The notes under the pieces were generated by a model. It made no database searches. It had not been told where the DNA came from and saw only the letters and a list, made by a program, of their open reading frames with translations. Below, piece by piece: positions 8,583 to 19,449 of a stretch of DNA of 64,000 bases. Source of the DNA: Streptomyces sp. B93 (GTDB lineage Bacteria; Actinomycetota; Actinomycetes; Streptomycetales; Streptomycetaceae); contig NZ_JAGPXL010000001.1 of assembly GCF_018070565.1 (NCBI RefSeq), positions 124,001 through 188,000 on the forward strand, given 5' to 3'. The position numbers and the translations under genes were made by a program. Every line of letters starts with the position of its first letter. Within the stretch, counting starts at the first letter, position 1.

Positions 8583-9794
8583 TCAGTCCTCCAGTGCGGC
8601 GAGGCCGGGGAGCGTCTTGCCCTCGAGGTATTCGAGGGAGGCGCCGCCGCCGGTCGAGATGTGGCCGAATGCCTTTTCGTCGAAGCCCAGGATGCGCACG
8701 GCCGCGGCGGAGTCGCCGCCGCCGACCACGGTGAAGCCCGGTGAGTCGAGGAGGGCCTGGGCGACCGCCTTGGTGCCCTCGGCGTAGTCGGGGTGCTCGA
8801 AGACGCCCATGGGGCCGTTCCAGAAGACGGTGGCGGCGTCGGCGAGCTTCGAGGCGTACAGCTTGCGGGTCTCGGGACCGATGTCCAGGCCCTGCTGGTC
8901 GGCGGGGACGGCGTCCGCGGCGACGGTGGTGGGGTTGGCGGGCGCCTTGGTCTTCAGGTCCGGGAACTCGGGCGCCACCAGCACGTCCACCGGCAGGACC
9001 AGCTCGACGCCGCTCTTCTCGGCGCGCTCCAGGTACTCCTGGACCGCGGGGACCTGGTCCTCCTGGAGGAGGGAGACGCCGACCTCGTAGCCCTTGGCCT
9101 TGAGGAAGGTGTACGCCATGCCGCCGCCGATGAGGATGCGGTCGGCCTTGCCGAGCAGCTCGTCGATGACGGCGAGCTTGTCGGAGACCTTGGCGCCGCC
9201 GAGGGCGACGACGTAGGGCCGCTTGACGTCCTCGGTGAGCTTCTTCAGGACGCCGACCTCGGTGGCGATGAGGTAGCCCGCGTAGTGCGGCAGCCGGGCC
9301 GGGAGGTCGAACACGGAGGCGTGCTTGCGGTGCACCGCGCCGAAGCCGTCGCCGACGTAGACGTCCGCGAGGGCGGCGAGCTGGTCGGCGAAGGCGGCGC
9401 GCTCGGCGTCGTCCTTGGACGTCTCGCCGGGGTTGAAACGCAGGTTCTCGATGACCGCGACATCGCCGTCGCCCAGGCCCGCGACCGTGGTCGTGGCGGA
9501 CTCGCCGACGGTGTCGGAGGCGAACGCCACCGCGCCGCCGAGCAGTTCACCGAGGCGGGAGGCGGCGGGCGCGAGCGAGAAGGCCGGGTCCGGGGCGCCC
9601 TTGGGGCGGCCCAGGTGGGAGGCGACGACGACCCGGGCGCCCGCGTCGGCGAGCGCCTTGACGGTGGGCAGCACGGCGCGGATGCGGCCGTCATCGGTGA
9701 TCATGGTGCCGTCCAGCGGCACGTTCAGGTCGGCACGGACGAAGACCCGCTTGCCCGCGACGCCTTCGGCGAGCAGGGCGTCGATCGTCTTCAT
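8583..9794 (-). CDS. pgk: Phosphoglycerate kinase
   Basis: The enzyme transfers phosphate from 1,3-bisphosphoglycerate to ADP. The 403-residue two-lobed protein is full length: the N-terminal RADLNVPLDGTMITDDGRIRA signature is at about 20-40, VVASHLGRPKG near 58-68, and the nucleotide-binding WNGPMGVFE and VVGGGDSAAAV segments are in the C-terminal lobe. ATG 9794 has a GGAG-type site just upstream. It sits between gap and tpiA; a strong hairpin separates it from gap, so pgk-tpiA may be expressed partly from their own promoter or by read-through. Confidence 0.97.
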   Translation of the reverse strand: MKTIDALLAEGVAGKRVFVRADLNVPLDGTMITDDGRIRAVLPTVKALADAGARVVVASHLGRPKGAPDPAFSLAPAASRLGELLGGAVAFASDTVGESATTTVAGLGDGDVAVIENLRFNPGETSKDDAERAAFADQLAALADVYVGDGFGAVHRKHASVFDLPARLPHYAGYLIATEVGVLKKLTEDVKRPYVVALGGAKVSDKLAVIDELLGKADRILIGGGMAYTFLKAKGYEVGVSLLQEDQVPAVQEYLERAEKSGVELVLPVDVLVAPEFPDLKTKAPANPTTVAADAVPADQQGLDIGPETRKLYASKLADAATVFWNGPMGVFEHPDYAEGTKAVAQALLDSPGFTVVGGGDSAAAVRILGFDEKAFGHISTGGGASLEYLEGKTLPGLAALED

Positions 9795-9859
9795 AGGGAA
9801 CTCCTGGACTCCTGAGGAGGGCTGTTGATCGTACGAGGCCGGTGGGGGCGGACGCGAGT

Positions 9860-9899
9860 CAGGGCTCGGACAGCGCGATCATGCACTGTCCGAGCCCTG
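9860..9899 (-). terminator. Strong hairpin between gap and pgk
   Basis: A perfect 14-bp stem, CAGGGCTCGGACAG (9860-9873) with CTGTCCGAGCCCTG (9886-9899), encloses a 12-nt loop and lies 30 bp after the gap stop. There is no long T tract, as usual in Streptomyces. It would end or attenuate gap transcripts before pgk. Confidence 0.85.
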
Positions 9900-9928
9900 C
9901 CCTCACATTCGGGTCCCCGCTCGGGGGA

Positions 9929-11005
<1,077 letters not shown>

Positions 11006-11064
11006 CTACGACCCTACCCTCCCGGGGCCTTCTCAGTGACATCGAGTTGGCCCATACACGGCAC

Positions 11065-11100
11065 GGCGGCCCGTACCCGCCAGTAGGGGTACGGACCGCC
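11065..11100 (-). terminator. Hairpin after the M14 carboxypeptidase gene
   Basis: GGCGGCCCGTACCC (11065-11078) pairs with GGGTACGGACCGCC (11087-11100), 13 of 14 positions, around an 8-nt loop, 67 bp past the carboxypeptidase stop on the minus strand and upstream of gap. Confidence 0.75.
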
Positions 11101-11166
11101 CGCCGGGAAACCCGGCTCACTCATATCGGCCACGGGGTGTGGCCCGCCGTTGACGTGCCGGTCGGA

Positions 11167-14118
11167 TCAGCTGCCGAGCGCCGCCAGCGCCTTGCCCAGC
11201 AGTGCGGTGCGGGCCGCCGGGACCGTCACGTGCTCAAGGCCGAAGCCCAGCAGCACGGTGTCGTCCGTGGCGACCGCGCCGAATGTCCGGAACAGTTCGC
11301 CCGTCAGCTCCCAGTCCCGCACCACAGCGGGGCTGCCCGCGGGCGGACCGGCGACGGTCCAGGGGCCGAAGGACGTCTCGAACCCCTCCGTGGCCGCCTC
11401 GCCGCCGATGACGACGGCGGTGTTGTCCAGGAGGACGCCGCGGCCACCGGAGCCGGGGTCGGTGACATAGCTGACGGAGAGTTCCACGGTCTTCCCGGCG
11501 TACGCCGACAGATCGAAGGACAGCGCCTGCCAGCCCGACGAGACCCCGGTGAGGCTGTTGAAGGAACCGGAGGTGCCGGTGGCCGTGCAGCCGCCGTCAC
11601 CCAGCGTCAGGTAGCGCTTGAGCGCGGGGTGGGCCTGGATGAAGTACCCGGCCTCGCACTCCTCGGGCACCGCGGTGCCCGTCGCGCCGCCGCTCTCCGG
11701 GAGCGTGGTCCAGTCGTCGCCCCCGGCGGTGCGGGCCTCGATCAGGACGTGGTCGTAGCCCTCCTCCGTGTCCCAGAACATCCGCGTGCTCAGCGCCGGG
11801 GCGTCGGAGGCGGTCACCGAGGTGAGGTCGACGGTGCGGGTGAGCCGGTTCCAGGCGTAGTCGGAGTGGCGTACGGCCGCCATGGACGCGCCCTCGTAGG
11901 GCCCGTACGGGTTGACCGTGCCCGGGTACTGGCCCGCACCCGCGCTGGCGAACTGCGGGAACGTGGAGACCGGCAGGGTGTCGGAGGTGACGCCGAAGGA
12001 GCCCGCCGTGTTCAGCGGGTTGCCCGGCGCGTCCCCGAGCGCCCCGGTGACCCCGGCGAGCGCGCCGGTGCCCTCGAAGGAGGTCACGGCCGGCAGCGTC
12101 GTACGGGTGTAGGCGCCCAGGTAGTACTGGCTGAAGTCGTTCGACGGGGTGCCGTCGCCGAGGTCGACGCTGCCGCCCGCGCGCTCGCCGGCCTCGATCA
12201 GCTTGCCGCCCTCGTTGAGGTAGGCCCGCAGTTCGAGCTGGGTGGCGATGCCCGGGAGGGCGGCGCCGGTGTAGTGCACGACCGCGTCGAAGTGGGCGAG
12301 GACGCCGAGCGCGTCGGGCGCGCCCTGGGTGGCGACGTCCCAGACGACCGCCTTGTGCCCGTTGGCCTTCAGCGCGTCGACGTAGGTCCCGGCCTGGGTG
12401 GCGGCGGTGCCCTCCTCGGCGACGACGAGGACGTCCGCGCGGGGCCGCTCGGCGACGGTGTAGGTGAAGTGCGCGCTGGAGGTGGGCTTGCCCTTGCGGG
12501 TCTCGCCGGTGAACCAGACCTCGACCTCGTCGCCGGGTCCGCCGTGCCGCACCTTGGCGCGGTACTCGTCGAACCAGAGGTTGTCGTCACCGCCGTAGGT
12601 CTCGCCGCCCCGCCAGGGCCGCAGCGCCACGGTGTGCACCCGGCCGCCGTCGACCCGGTACTTCAGCTCCTTGTCGCGCACCGACTTGCGCGCGACGACG
12701 GAGACCTCCTGGTCGGCGCCGCGGGAGTACGACGTGCCGAACGGGGCCGTGGTGAAGCCGGGCGCGTCGATGCCGACCGAGGACTTCGGCTGGTCGGGGG
12801 TGGCGGCGGACTCGGCGACGGAGAGCGCGAAGGGGATGTTCTTCTCGAACTCCTCCTGGATCAGCTTCTCGTCGTCGGGGAAGTTGAAGACCGACTGGCA
12901 GTCGGCCGCGTTCCAGGCGTCGTCGGGGTAGAGGTTCGAGACGGTCTGGCAGGTCGACATCTCGGGGGTGAACATCGCCGTGCCGTTGACGTTGGCCGCG
13001 TGGCCGTCCGCCTCGCCGTTGGTGGTGTACAGCTCCGAGGACACCTGCGGGCGGTAGCCCGGGATCGCGGAGTTCTCCGGGGTGCCCGCCAGCGACTTGT
13101 ACAGCACGTCGTCGGGGGTGTCGGTGGCGACCTGCCAGCCGACGCCGTAGAGGAGGAGTTCGGCGGCGGAGTGGTAGTTGATGCCGTACTCGAAGCCGAT
13201 CCGGCGTTCGAAGGCGTCCAGGGCCTTGGTCTCGGGCTCGGAGTTCGGGCCCGCGCCGCGGTAGGTCTGGCTGGTGGGGTTGGGGGACGAACCCTCGTCG
13301 TCGTAGCCCCACTTGTAGGCGAAGTTGCGGTTGAGGTCGACGCCGTCGCCGGTGGTGATGGCGCCGTCGCCGTTGACGTCCCGCAGGTTCTTGCGCCAGA
13401 GGCGGTTGTCCTCGTGCTGGAAGGTGTGGTCGTAGCCGTCGGGGTTGGCCGAGAGCACGAACCACAGCTCGGTGGTGTCGACGATCTTCTTGACGCGCTT
13501 GTCGGTCCTGTAGCTGTCCAGGTAGTGGTGGAGCAGTCGCCGGGTCATCTCCGGCGTGATCCATTCGCGCGCGTGCTGGTTGGACAGGTACAGCACGGAC
13601 GGCCGGGCGCCGTCCTTGGTCTTCTTGGCGTTCTTGGTGAGCTTGAGGGCGAGGATGTCCTGGCCGTTGATGGTCTTGCCGATGGAGACCACCTTGGTGA
13701 GGGACGGGTTCGCCTGTGCGGTGGCGAGGATCTCCTCCTTGAGGCCGCCCTCGCCGCCGTACGGGCGGAACACGCCCTCGGCGGCGGCCTCGACGCGGCT
13801 CTCGGCGCGGGCGGAGAGGGTGTGCTCGGTGAGGTCGACGCCCTTCTTCTCCAGTTGCTTGGCCTGCTGGTCGGTGAGGTAGACCTCGACGGTGGCGGTG
13901 CCCTTCGCGGGTACCGTCTCGCTGAGTTCGTGGCCGTCCTGGCCGGCCTCCAGCAGCAGGGGTACCTGCTGCTTGGTGACCTCGGCGCGGAAGACCTTGA
14001 CTTCGTCGGCGTCCCCGGTGGCCGGGGCGCCGGGCAGTGCCTGGGCGATGGGTGCGATGCCCGCTCCGGTGAACAGGAGCGCGCCGACAGCGAGGATCGA
14101 TCTCGCTCTGTGTCTCAT
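11167..14118 (-). CDS. Secreted M14-family zinc carboxypeptidase, multidomain
   Basis: The protein has 983 residues with a Sec signal peptide (MRHRARS, hydrophobic core, likely cleavage after AQA at ~27). A prodomain-like region (40-115) is followed by the M14 catalytic domain: zinc ligands H182 and E185 in NQHAREW, third ligand H316 in GINYHS, and the general-base glutamate E386 in AMFTPEMS. An Asp-rich insert DVNGDGAITTGDG (248-259) looks like an EF-hand/dockerin-type calcium loop. Beyond ~450, about 500 residues form extra domains with ThuA/GATase-like (DVLVVAEEGTAAT) and immune-inhibitor-A-like (WDTEEGYDHVLIEA) segments. It should release C-terminal residues from extracellular peptides. 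ATG 14118 has a G-rich ribosome binding site, and a small palindrome lies just upstream. It is a single-gene unit with its own terminator. Confidence 0.92.
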   Translation of the reverse strand: MRHRARSILAVGALLFTGAGIAPIAQALPGAPATGDADEVKVFRAEVTKQQVPLLLEAGQDGHELSETVPAKGTATVEVYLTDQQAKQLEKKGVDLTEHTLSARAESRVEAAAEGVFRPYGGEGGLKEEILATAQANPSLTKVVSIGKTINGQDILALKLTKNAKKTKDGARPSVLYLSNQHAREWITPEMTRRLLHHYLDSYRTDKRVKKIVDTTELWFVLSANPDGYDHTFQHEDNRLWRKNLRDVNGDGAITTGDGVDLNRNFAYKWGYDDEGSSPNPTSQTYRGAGPNSEPETKALDAFERRIGFEYGINYHSAAELLLYGVGWQVATDTPDDVLYKSLAGTPENSAIPGYRPQVSSELYTTNGEADGHAANVNGTAMFTPEMSTCQTVSNLYPDDAWNAADCQSVFNFPDDEKLIQEEFEKNIPFALSVAESAATPDQPKSSVGIDAPGFTTAPFGTSYSRGADQEVSVVARKSVRDKELKYRVDGGRVHTVALRPWRGGETYGGDDNLWFDEYRAKVRHGGPGDEVEVWFTGETRKGKPTSSAHFTYTVAERPRADVLVVAEEGTAATQAGTYVDALKANGHKAVVWDVATQGAPDALGVLAHFDAVVHYTGAALPGIATQLELRAYLNEGGKLIEAGERAGGSVDLGDGTPSNDFSQYYLGAYTRTTLPAVTSFEGTGALAGVTGALGDAPGNPLNTAGSFGVTSDTLPVSTFPQFASAGAGQYPGTVNPYGPYEGASMAAVRHSDYAWNRLTRTVDLTSVTASDAPALSTRMFWDTEEGYDHVLIEARTAGGDDWTTLPESGGATGTAVPEECEAGYFIQAHPALKRYLTLGDGGCTATGTSGSFNSLTGVSSGWQALSFDLSAYAGKTVELSVSYVTDPGSGGRGVLLDNTAVVIGGEAATEGFETSFGPWTVAGPPAGSPAVVRDWELTGELFRTFGAVATDDTVLLGFGLEHVTVPAARTALLGKALAALGS

Positions 14119-14135
14119 GAACCCCCCTACCTGTG

Positions 14136-14153
14136 ATTCGCCACGCGGCGAAT
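14136..14153. promoter_or_regulatory. Palindrome ATTCGCC-ACGC-GGCGAAT upstream of the M14 carboxypeptidase
   Basis: Perfect 7-bp arms with a 4-nt spacer lie ~17 bp before the start codon, immediately upstream of the ribosome binding site. It could be an operator or an mRNA hairpin affecting translation. A TTGACT hexamer lies farther upstream on the minus strand, without a clear -10. Confidence 0.4.
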
Positions 14154-14224
14154 GGATGCCAGGCTCATGTCAGTCCATGATCGAGTCAAGGGTCCGGCAG
14201 CGGTGTCGGCATTCTTGCGCGAAC

Positions 14225-14260
14225 GCCGGTGCCGGAGGCCAAGTGGACTCCGGCACCGGC
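14225..14260 (-). terminator. Strong hairpin after whiA
   Basis: A perfect 13-bp stem, GCCGGTGCCGGAG (14225-14237) with CTCCGGCACCGGC (14248-14260), has a 10-nt loop and lies 15 bp after the whiA stop. It ends the uvrC-rapZ-yvcK-whiA operon. Confidence 0.85.
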
Positions 14261-14274
14261 GGACTGATCATGTG

Positions 14275-15264
14275 TCAGCCCGCGAGGTTGTCCGCCAGTT
14301 CCTCGGAGAGGTTGGCCTCCGTACCGGGGATACCGAGATCGGCGGCGCGCTTGTCGGCCATCGCCAGCAGTCGGCGGATACGGCCCGCCACCGCGTCCTT
14401 GGTCAGCGGCGGGTCGGCGAGGGCGCCCAGCTCCTCCAGGGAGGCCTGCTTGTGCTCCATGCGCAGGCGTCCGGCGGCGGCCAGGTGCTCGGGGACGTCG
14501 TCGCCGAGGATCTCCAGGGCGCGGGCCACCCGGGCACCGGCGGCGACCGCCGCGCGGGCGGAACGGCGCAGGTTGGCGTCGTCGAAGTTGGCCAGGCGGT
14601 TGGCGGTGGCGCGGACCTCGCGGCGCATCCGGCGCTCCTCCCACGCCAGCACCGACTCATGGGCGCCGAGCCGGGTGAGCAGGGCGCCGATCGCGTCGCC
14701 GTCCCGGACGACCACGCGGTCCACGCCGCGCACCTCGCGCGCCTTCGCGGCGATGGAGAGTCTGCGGGCGGCGCCGACCAGGGCGAGCGCCGCCTCCGGA
14801 CCCGGGCAGGTCACCTCCAGGGAGGAGGAACGGCCGGGCTCGGTGAGCGAGCCGTGCGCCAGGAACGCGCCGCGCCACGCCGCCTCGGCGTCGCAGGTGG
14901 CGCCGGAGACGACCTGCGGGGGCAGACCGCGGATCGGGCGGCCCCGCCCGTCGACCAGACCGGTCTGCCGGGCCAGCTGATCACCGCCCGCGACGACCCG
15001 GACGACATAGCGGGAGCCGCGGCGCAGCCCGCCGGGCGCCATCACGATCAGCTCCGAGCTGTGCCCGAAGATCTCCAGGATGTCCCGCTTGAGGCGGCGG
15101 GCCGCCATCGCGGTGTCCAGCTCCGCCTCGATCACGATGCGCCCGCTGACCAGATGGAGGCCGCCGGCGAACCGCAGAATGGCGGAGACCTCCGCCTTCC
15201 GACAGCAGGTCCGGGTGACGGGGAGCCGGGCGATCTCATCCTTCACCGCTGCCGTCATCGCCAT
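14275..15264 (-). CDS. whiA: Sporulation regulator WhiA
   Basis: WhiA is a DNA-binding regulator that, together with WhiB, controls the switch from aerial growth to sporulation septation in Streptomyces. The 329-residue protein has the N-terminal LAGLIDADG-homing-endonuclease-like fold (~1-210, no nuclease function expected) with [16 protein letters not shown] and [19 protein letters not shown], then a C-terminal helix-turn-helix (~220-310) containing [16 protein letters not shown]. It starts 10 nt inside yvcK. The ATG used gives M-A-M-T-A-A-V-K; the internal ATG two codons later is the alternative. It is the last gene of the operon with uvrC, rapZ and yvcK; family members are also known to have their own developmental promoter inside the upstream gene, which I cannot verify here. 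Confidence 0.97.
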   Translation of the reverse strand: MAMTAAVKDEIARLPVTRTCCRKAEVSAILRFAGGLHLVSGRIVIEAELDTAMAARRLKRDILEIFGHSSELIVMAPGGLRRGSRYVVRVVAGGDQLARQTGLVDGRGRPIRGLPPQVVSGATCDAEAAWRGAFLAHGSLTEPGRSSSLEVTCPGPEAALALVGAARRLSIAAKAREVRGVDRVVVRDGDAIGALLTRLGAHESVLAWEERRMRREVRATANRLANFDDANLRRSARAAVAAGARVARALEILGDDVPEHLAAAGRLRMEHKQASLEELGALADPPLTKDAVAGRIRRLLAMADKRAADLGIPGTEANLSEELADNLAG

Positions 15265-16346
15265 GGGCCGATCCTTCCATGCATCCGAAAAATACGGTCG
15301 TACGCGGCGGCCAGCAGCTCCGGGTCGTGCCGCGGAGTTCCGTCCGTCCGGGCCACCGGAGCCAGCTCGACCGCGGCCCCGAAACGCTTGGCGGCGTCCG
15401 TCAGCGAGTCGCGGTCGGGCACGGCGGCCTCGTCGGCCAGCACCACGTCCAGGGCGAGTTTAGGGGCGTGTCGTCCCAAAACCTCCAAATGACGCTGCGG
15501 GGAGAAGCCTTCGGTTTCTCCCGGCTGCGGGGCGAGGTTCAGGGAGAGTACCCGGCGCGCCTTGGTCTCCATGAGCGCCCCCACCAGGTCGGGCACGAGC
15601 AGATGCGGGATCACCGAGGAGAACCAGGAGCCGGGGCCGAGCACCACCCAGTCGGCGTCCAGCACCGCGGCCACCGCCTCGGGGACCGCGGGCGGGTCGT
15701 GGGGCACCAGGTGCACCGACTGCACCTCGCCCGTGGTGAGGGCGACGGTCGCCTGGCCGCGGACGGTGTCGATGTCCTCGGGGCGCTCGGGGTCATGGCC
15801 CTTCACCAGGGCCTGGAGCTCCAGCGGCACGGCCGACATGGGCAGCACGCGCCCGTGCGCGCCGAGCAGCTTGCCGACGAGGTCGAGCGCCTGCACGTGG
15901 TCGCCGAGCTGCTCCCACAGGGCGACGATCAGCAGGTTGCCGACCGCGTGGCCGTGCATCTCGCCGTGGGACTGGAAGCGGTGCTGGATGACCCGGGACC
16001 AGGTCTGGCCCCAGTCGTCGTCGCCGCAGAGCGCGGCCAGCGCCTTGCGCAGATCGCCGGGGGGCAGCACGCCCAGCTCGTCCCGCAGCCGGCCGCTGGA
16101 GCCGCCGTCGTCGGCGACGGTGACCACGGCGGTGAGGTCACCGGTGATCCGGCGCAGCGCGGCGAGCGAGGCGGACAGGCCCATGCCGCCGCCGAGGGCG
16201 ACCACCTTGGGCTGGGCGCCCCGGCGGCGCGGACGGCCGCCCCGTGCCTCGGCGGATCTGGCCCCGCGGCCTTCGGCTGACTTGCCGCCGCGTCCCTCGG
16301 GGGTGATCCGGCGCAGCCTGCTCAGCCGCAACGTACGTCCTGTCAT
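15255..16346 (-). CDS. yvcK: YvcK/CofD-like protein (UDP-GlcNAc-binding, carbon flux regulator)
   Basis: The 363-residue protein is of the YvcK/GlmR family, which binds UDP-N-acetylglucosamine and balances carbon flow into cell-wall precursors. A 45-residue Arg/Gly-rich N-terminus precedes the conserved core that begins [20 protein letters not shown] and continues [27 protein letters not shown] and the [14 protein letters not shown] segment. [15 protein letters not shown] segment lies toward the C-terminal third. It overlaps the rapZ stop by 4 nt at its start and whiA by 10 nt at its end, so translation is coupled. The rapZ-yvcK-whiA order is widely conserved in Gram-positive bacteria. Confidence 0.95.
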   Translation of the reverse strand: MTGRTLRLSRLRRITPEGRGGKSAEGRGARSAEARGGRPRRRGAQPKVVALGGGMGLSASLAALRRITGDLTAVVTVADDGGSSGRLRDELGVLPPGDLRKALAALCGDDDWGQTWSRVIQHRFQSHGEMHGHAVGNLLIVALWEQLGDHVQALDLVGKLLGAHGRVLPMSAVPLELQALVKGHDPERPEDIDTVRGQATVALTTGEVQSVHLVPHDPPAVPEAVAAVLDADWVVLGPGSWFSSVIPHLLVPDLVGALMETKARRVLSLNLAPQPGETEGFSPQRHLEVLGRHAPKLALDVVLADEAAVPDRDSLTDAAKRFGAAVELAPVARTDGTPRHDPELLAAAYDRIFRMHGRIGPWR

Positions 16347-17359
16347 TCGCGTCCCATGTCCCGGTGCACGACCACCGTCTCCACGCCCTCGGCCGCCAGA
16401 CGGGCGGCGAGCTTCTCCGACATGGCGACCGAGCGGTGCTTGCCGCCGGTGCAGCCGACCGCGATGGTCACATAGCGCTTGCCCTCGCGGCGGTAGCCGG
16501 TGGCGATCAGCTGGAGCAGCTCGGCGTAGCGGTCGAGGAACTCCTTGGCGCCGGGCTGGTTGAAGACATAGCCCGATACCTCCTCGTTGAGGCCGGTGAA
16601 GGGGCGCAGCTCCGGCACCCAGTGCGGGTTGGGCAGGAAGCGGCAGTCGACCACGAGGTCGGCGTCGACCGGGAGGCCGTACTTGTAGCCGAACGACATC
16701 ACCGTGGCCCGCAGCTCGGGCTCCTCCTCGCCCGCGAACTGGGCGTCCATCTTGGCGCGCAGCTCGTGCACGTTGAGGCTGGAGGTGTCGATCACCAGGT
16801 CGGCGTCGCCGCGCAGCTCACGCAGCAGCTCGCGCTCTGCGGCGATCCCGTCGACGATACGGCCGTCGCCCTGGAGGGGGTGCGGGCGGCGCACCGACTC
16901 GAAGCGGCGCACCAGGGCGTCGTCGGAGGACTCCAGGAAGACGATGCGCCGGGTGACGTTCTTCGCCTCCAGGTCGGCGAGGGACTCCCGGAGGTTGTCG
17001 AAGAAGCGGCGTCCGCGTACGTCGACGACGACCGCGATCCGGGCCACATTGCCCTGGGAGCGGGCGCCCAGCTCCACCATGGTGGGGATCAGCGCGGGCG
17101 GGAGGTTGTCCACGACGAACCAGCCGAGGTCCTCCAGGCACTTCGCGGCGGTGGACCGGCCCGCCCCGGACATCCCGGAGATGATCACCAGCTCGGGGAT
17201 GGCGGCGTCGGGGAGGCCGCCGCCGGTGCCGGTGCCGGTCGCGGGGGGCGCCTGACCCGCCGTCGGTTCCGTCGGCTGGGCCGTCGCTCGGTCTGTGGCT
17301 CGGTCTGTCGTTTGTTCCGTCGTCTGTTCCGTCGTCTGTTCGGGCTCGTGCTCGGTCAT
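16343..17359 (-). CDS. rapZ: RapZ-like nucleotide-binding protein (YvcJ/RapZ family)
   Basis: This 338-residue P-loop protein has Walker A GMSGAGRS at 62-69 after a ~50-residue low-complexity N-terminus made of EQTT and DRAT repeats. Conserved segments follow: [79 protein letters not shown] and the C-terminal [21 protein letters not shown]. In E. coli RapZ is an adaptor for GlmZ small-RNA decay; in Gram-positives the role is less clear, with links to competence and cell-wall precursor control. It is joined to uvrC and yvcK by 4-nt overlaps at both ends. Confidence 0.95.
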   Translation of the reverse strand: MTEHEPEQTTEQTTEQTTDRATDRATAQPTEPTAGQAPPATGTGTGGGLPDAAIPELVIISGMSGAGRSTAAKCLEDLGWFVVDNLPPALIPTMVELGARSQGNVARIAVVVDVRGRRFFDNLRESLADLEAKNVTRRIVFLESSDDALVRRFESVRRPHPLQGDGRIVDGIAAERELLRELRGDADLVIDTSSLNVHELRAKMDAQFAGEEEPELRATVMSFGYKYGLPVDADLVVDCRFLPNPHWVPELRPFTGLNEEVSGYVFNQPGAKEFLDRYAELLQLIATGYRREGKRYVTIAVGCTGGKHRSVAMSEKLAARLAAEGVETVVVHRDMGRE

Positions 17360-19449
17360 GTCTCCTGCCCCCGTCGCTCGTCCGGGGATCCCGCGGTCAC
17401 GGGTTCCCCCGGGGCTCCCGCCGTCGTCTCGGGCGCCCCGTTGTCCCTGTCCTCGTCGTCTTCCATGATCTCTCCAGTCGCCGTGTTCACGGCGGGTACG
17501 GCCGGGGCCGACTGGGCGAGGGCCACGGCGATCGTCTCGGCCGTCTTGCGACCGATACCCGGAACCTCACAGATCTGGTCAATTGTCGCGGATCGGAGCT
17601 TCTTCACCGAACCGAAGTGCTTGATCAACGCCTGTTTGCGTGTGTCGCCGAGCCCCGGCACGTCGTCCAGCGGGCTCGACCGGAACCGCTTGGCCCGCTT
17701 GACGCGCTGGTAGGTGATGGCGAACCGGTGCGCCTCGTCCCGCACGCGTTGCAGCAGGTAGAGACCCTCGCTGCTGCGCGGCAGGATCACCGGGTCCTCC
17801 TCGCCGGGCAGCCAGACCTCTTCCAGCCGCTTGGCGAGGCCGCAGACGGCGATGTCGTCGATGCCCAGCTCGTCCAGCGCCCGCTGGGCCGCCGCGACCT
17901 GCGGCCTGCCGCCGTCCACGACGACGAGCTGCGGCGGGTAGGCGAAGCGCTTGGGGCGGCCGTCGTCCTCGACGACGCCGGGCGCGGCCGGGACCTCCCC
18001 GCTGCCGTTCATGACGTGGGGGTCGCCCTCGGCCCACTCCCCCGTGCGCTCCTTCTCCGCGAGGTAGCGCCGGAAGCGGCGGGTGATCACCTCGTGCATG
18101 GACCGTACGTCGTCCTGCCCCCCGAAGCCCTTGATCTGGAAGCGCCGGTACTCGCTCTTGCGCTGGAGCCCGTCCTCGAAGACCACCATGGAGGCCACCA
18201 CGTCGTCGCCCTGGAGGTGGGAGATGTCGTAGCACTCGATCCGCAGCGGCGCGCTGTCGAGGTCGAGCGCGTCGGCGATCTCCTCCAGCGCGCGCGAGCG
18301 GGTGGTCAGGTCGGAGGCGCGCTTGGTCTTGTGCAGCACCAGCGCCTGCTGGGCGTTGCGCTGCACCGTCTCCATCAGCGCCTTCTTGTCGCCGCGCTGC
18401 GGGATGCGCAGGGAGACGTTCGACCCGCGGCGGTCGGTGAGCCACTGCTGCACCGGCTCCACCGGCTCGGGCAGCGCCGGGACCAGCACCTCGCGCGGGA
18501 CGGCGTCGCCGGTCTCCTCGCCGTAGAGCTGCTGGAGGGCGTGCTCGACGAGGGCACCGGTGGTGATCTCCTCCACCTTGTCGGTGACCCAGCCGCGCTG
18601 GCCGCGCACGCGTCCGCCGCGGACGTGGAAGATCTGCACGGCCGCCTCCAGCTCGTCCTCGGCGACCGCGACCAGATCGGCGTCGGTCGCGTCGGCGAGC
18701 ACGACCGCGTTCTTCTCCATGGCCTTCTTCAGGGCCTCTATGTCGTCGCGCAGCCGGGCCGCGCGCTCGTACTCCAGTTCCTCCGCGGCCTCGGCCATCT
18801 GCTTCTCCAGGCGGCGCAGATAGGTGCCGGTGCGGCCCGCCATGAAGTCGCAGAACTCCTCGGCCAGGTCCTGGTGGTCCTCGGCGGAGATCCGCTCGAC
18901 ACAGGGCGCGGAGCACTTGCCGATGTAGCCGAGGAGGCAGGGGCGGCCGGTGCGCGCGGCGTTCTTGAAGACCCCGGCCGAGCAGGTGCGCACCGGGAAG
19001 ACGCGCAGCAGCAGGTCGACGGTGTCGCGGATCGCCCACGCGTGCGCGTACGGCCCGAAGTAGCGCACGCCCTTCTTCTTGTGGCCGCGCATCACCTGGA
19101 CGCGCGGGAACTCCTCGTTCATCGTCACCGCGAGGTAGGGGTAGCTCTTGTCGTCGCGGTACTTGACGTTGAACCGGGGGTCGAACTCCTTGATCCAGGA
19201 GTACTCCAGCTGGAGCGCCTCGACCTCCGTGGACACCACCGTCCACTCCACGGACGCGGCCGTGGTGACCATGGAGCGGGTGCGCGGGTGGAGGCCCGCG
19301 AGGTCCTGGAAGTAGTTGGCCAGGCGCTGGCGCAGGCTCTTCGCCTTTCCGACGTAGATCACCCGGCGGTGCTCGTCGCGGAACTTGTAGACCCCGGGGG
19401 AGTCCGGGATCTGTCCCGGCCGGGGGCGGTAGCTGGAGGGGTCGGCCAT
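17356..19449 (-). CDS. uvrC: UvrABC excinuclease subunit C
   Basis: UvrC makes both incisions flanking a DNA lesion in nucleotide excision repair. This 697-residue protein is complete: GIY-YIG nuclease ([20 protein letters not shown], ~17-37), a cysteine cluster including [13 protein letters not shown], the UVR motif that binds UvrB ([21 protein letters not shown], ~215-240), the RNase H-like second nuclease domain ([12 protein letters not shown] and H visible) and a tandem helix-hairpin-helix ([24 protein letters not shown]). A ~50-residue acidic tail follows. The ATG is at 19449. It is the first gene of the uvrC-rapZ-yvcK-whiA operon, with a 4-nt overlap into rapZ. I saw no clear LexA-type GAAC-N4-GTTC box upstream. 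Confidence 0.97.
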   Translation of the reverse strand: MADPSSYRPRPGQIPDSPGVYKFRDEHRRVIYVGKAKSLRQRLANYFQDLAGLHPRTRSMVTTAASVEWTVVSTEVEALQLEYSWIKEFDPRFNVKYRDDKSYPYLAVTMNEEFPRVQVMRGHKKKGVRYFGPYAHAWAIRDTVDLLLRVFPVRTCSAGVFKNAARTGRPCLLGYIGKCSAPCVERISAEDHQDLAEEFCDFMAGRTGTYLRRLEKQMAEAAEELEYERAARLRDDIEALKKAMEKNAVVLADATDADLVAVAEDELEAAVQIFHVRGGRVRGQRGWVTDKVEEITTGALVEHALQQLYGEETGDAVPREVLVPALPEPVEPVQQWLTDRRGSNVSLRIPQRGDKKALMETVQRNAQQALVLHKTKRASDLTTRSRALEEIADALDLDSAPLRIECYDISHLQGDDVVASMVVFEDGLQRKSEYRRFQIKGFGGQDDVRSMHEVITRRFRRYLAEKERTGEWAEGDPHVMNGSGEVPAAPGVVEDDGRPKRFAYPPQLVVVDGGRPQVAAAQRALDELGIDDIAVCGLAKRLEEVWLPGEEDPVILPRSSEGLYLLQRVRDEAHRFAITYQRVKRAKRFRSSPLDDVPGLGDTRKQALIKHFGSVKKLRSATIDQICEVPGIGRKTAETIAVALAQSAPAVPAVNTATGEIMEDDEDRDNGAPETTAGAPGEPVTAGSPDERRGQET

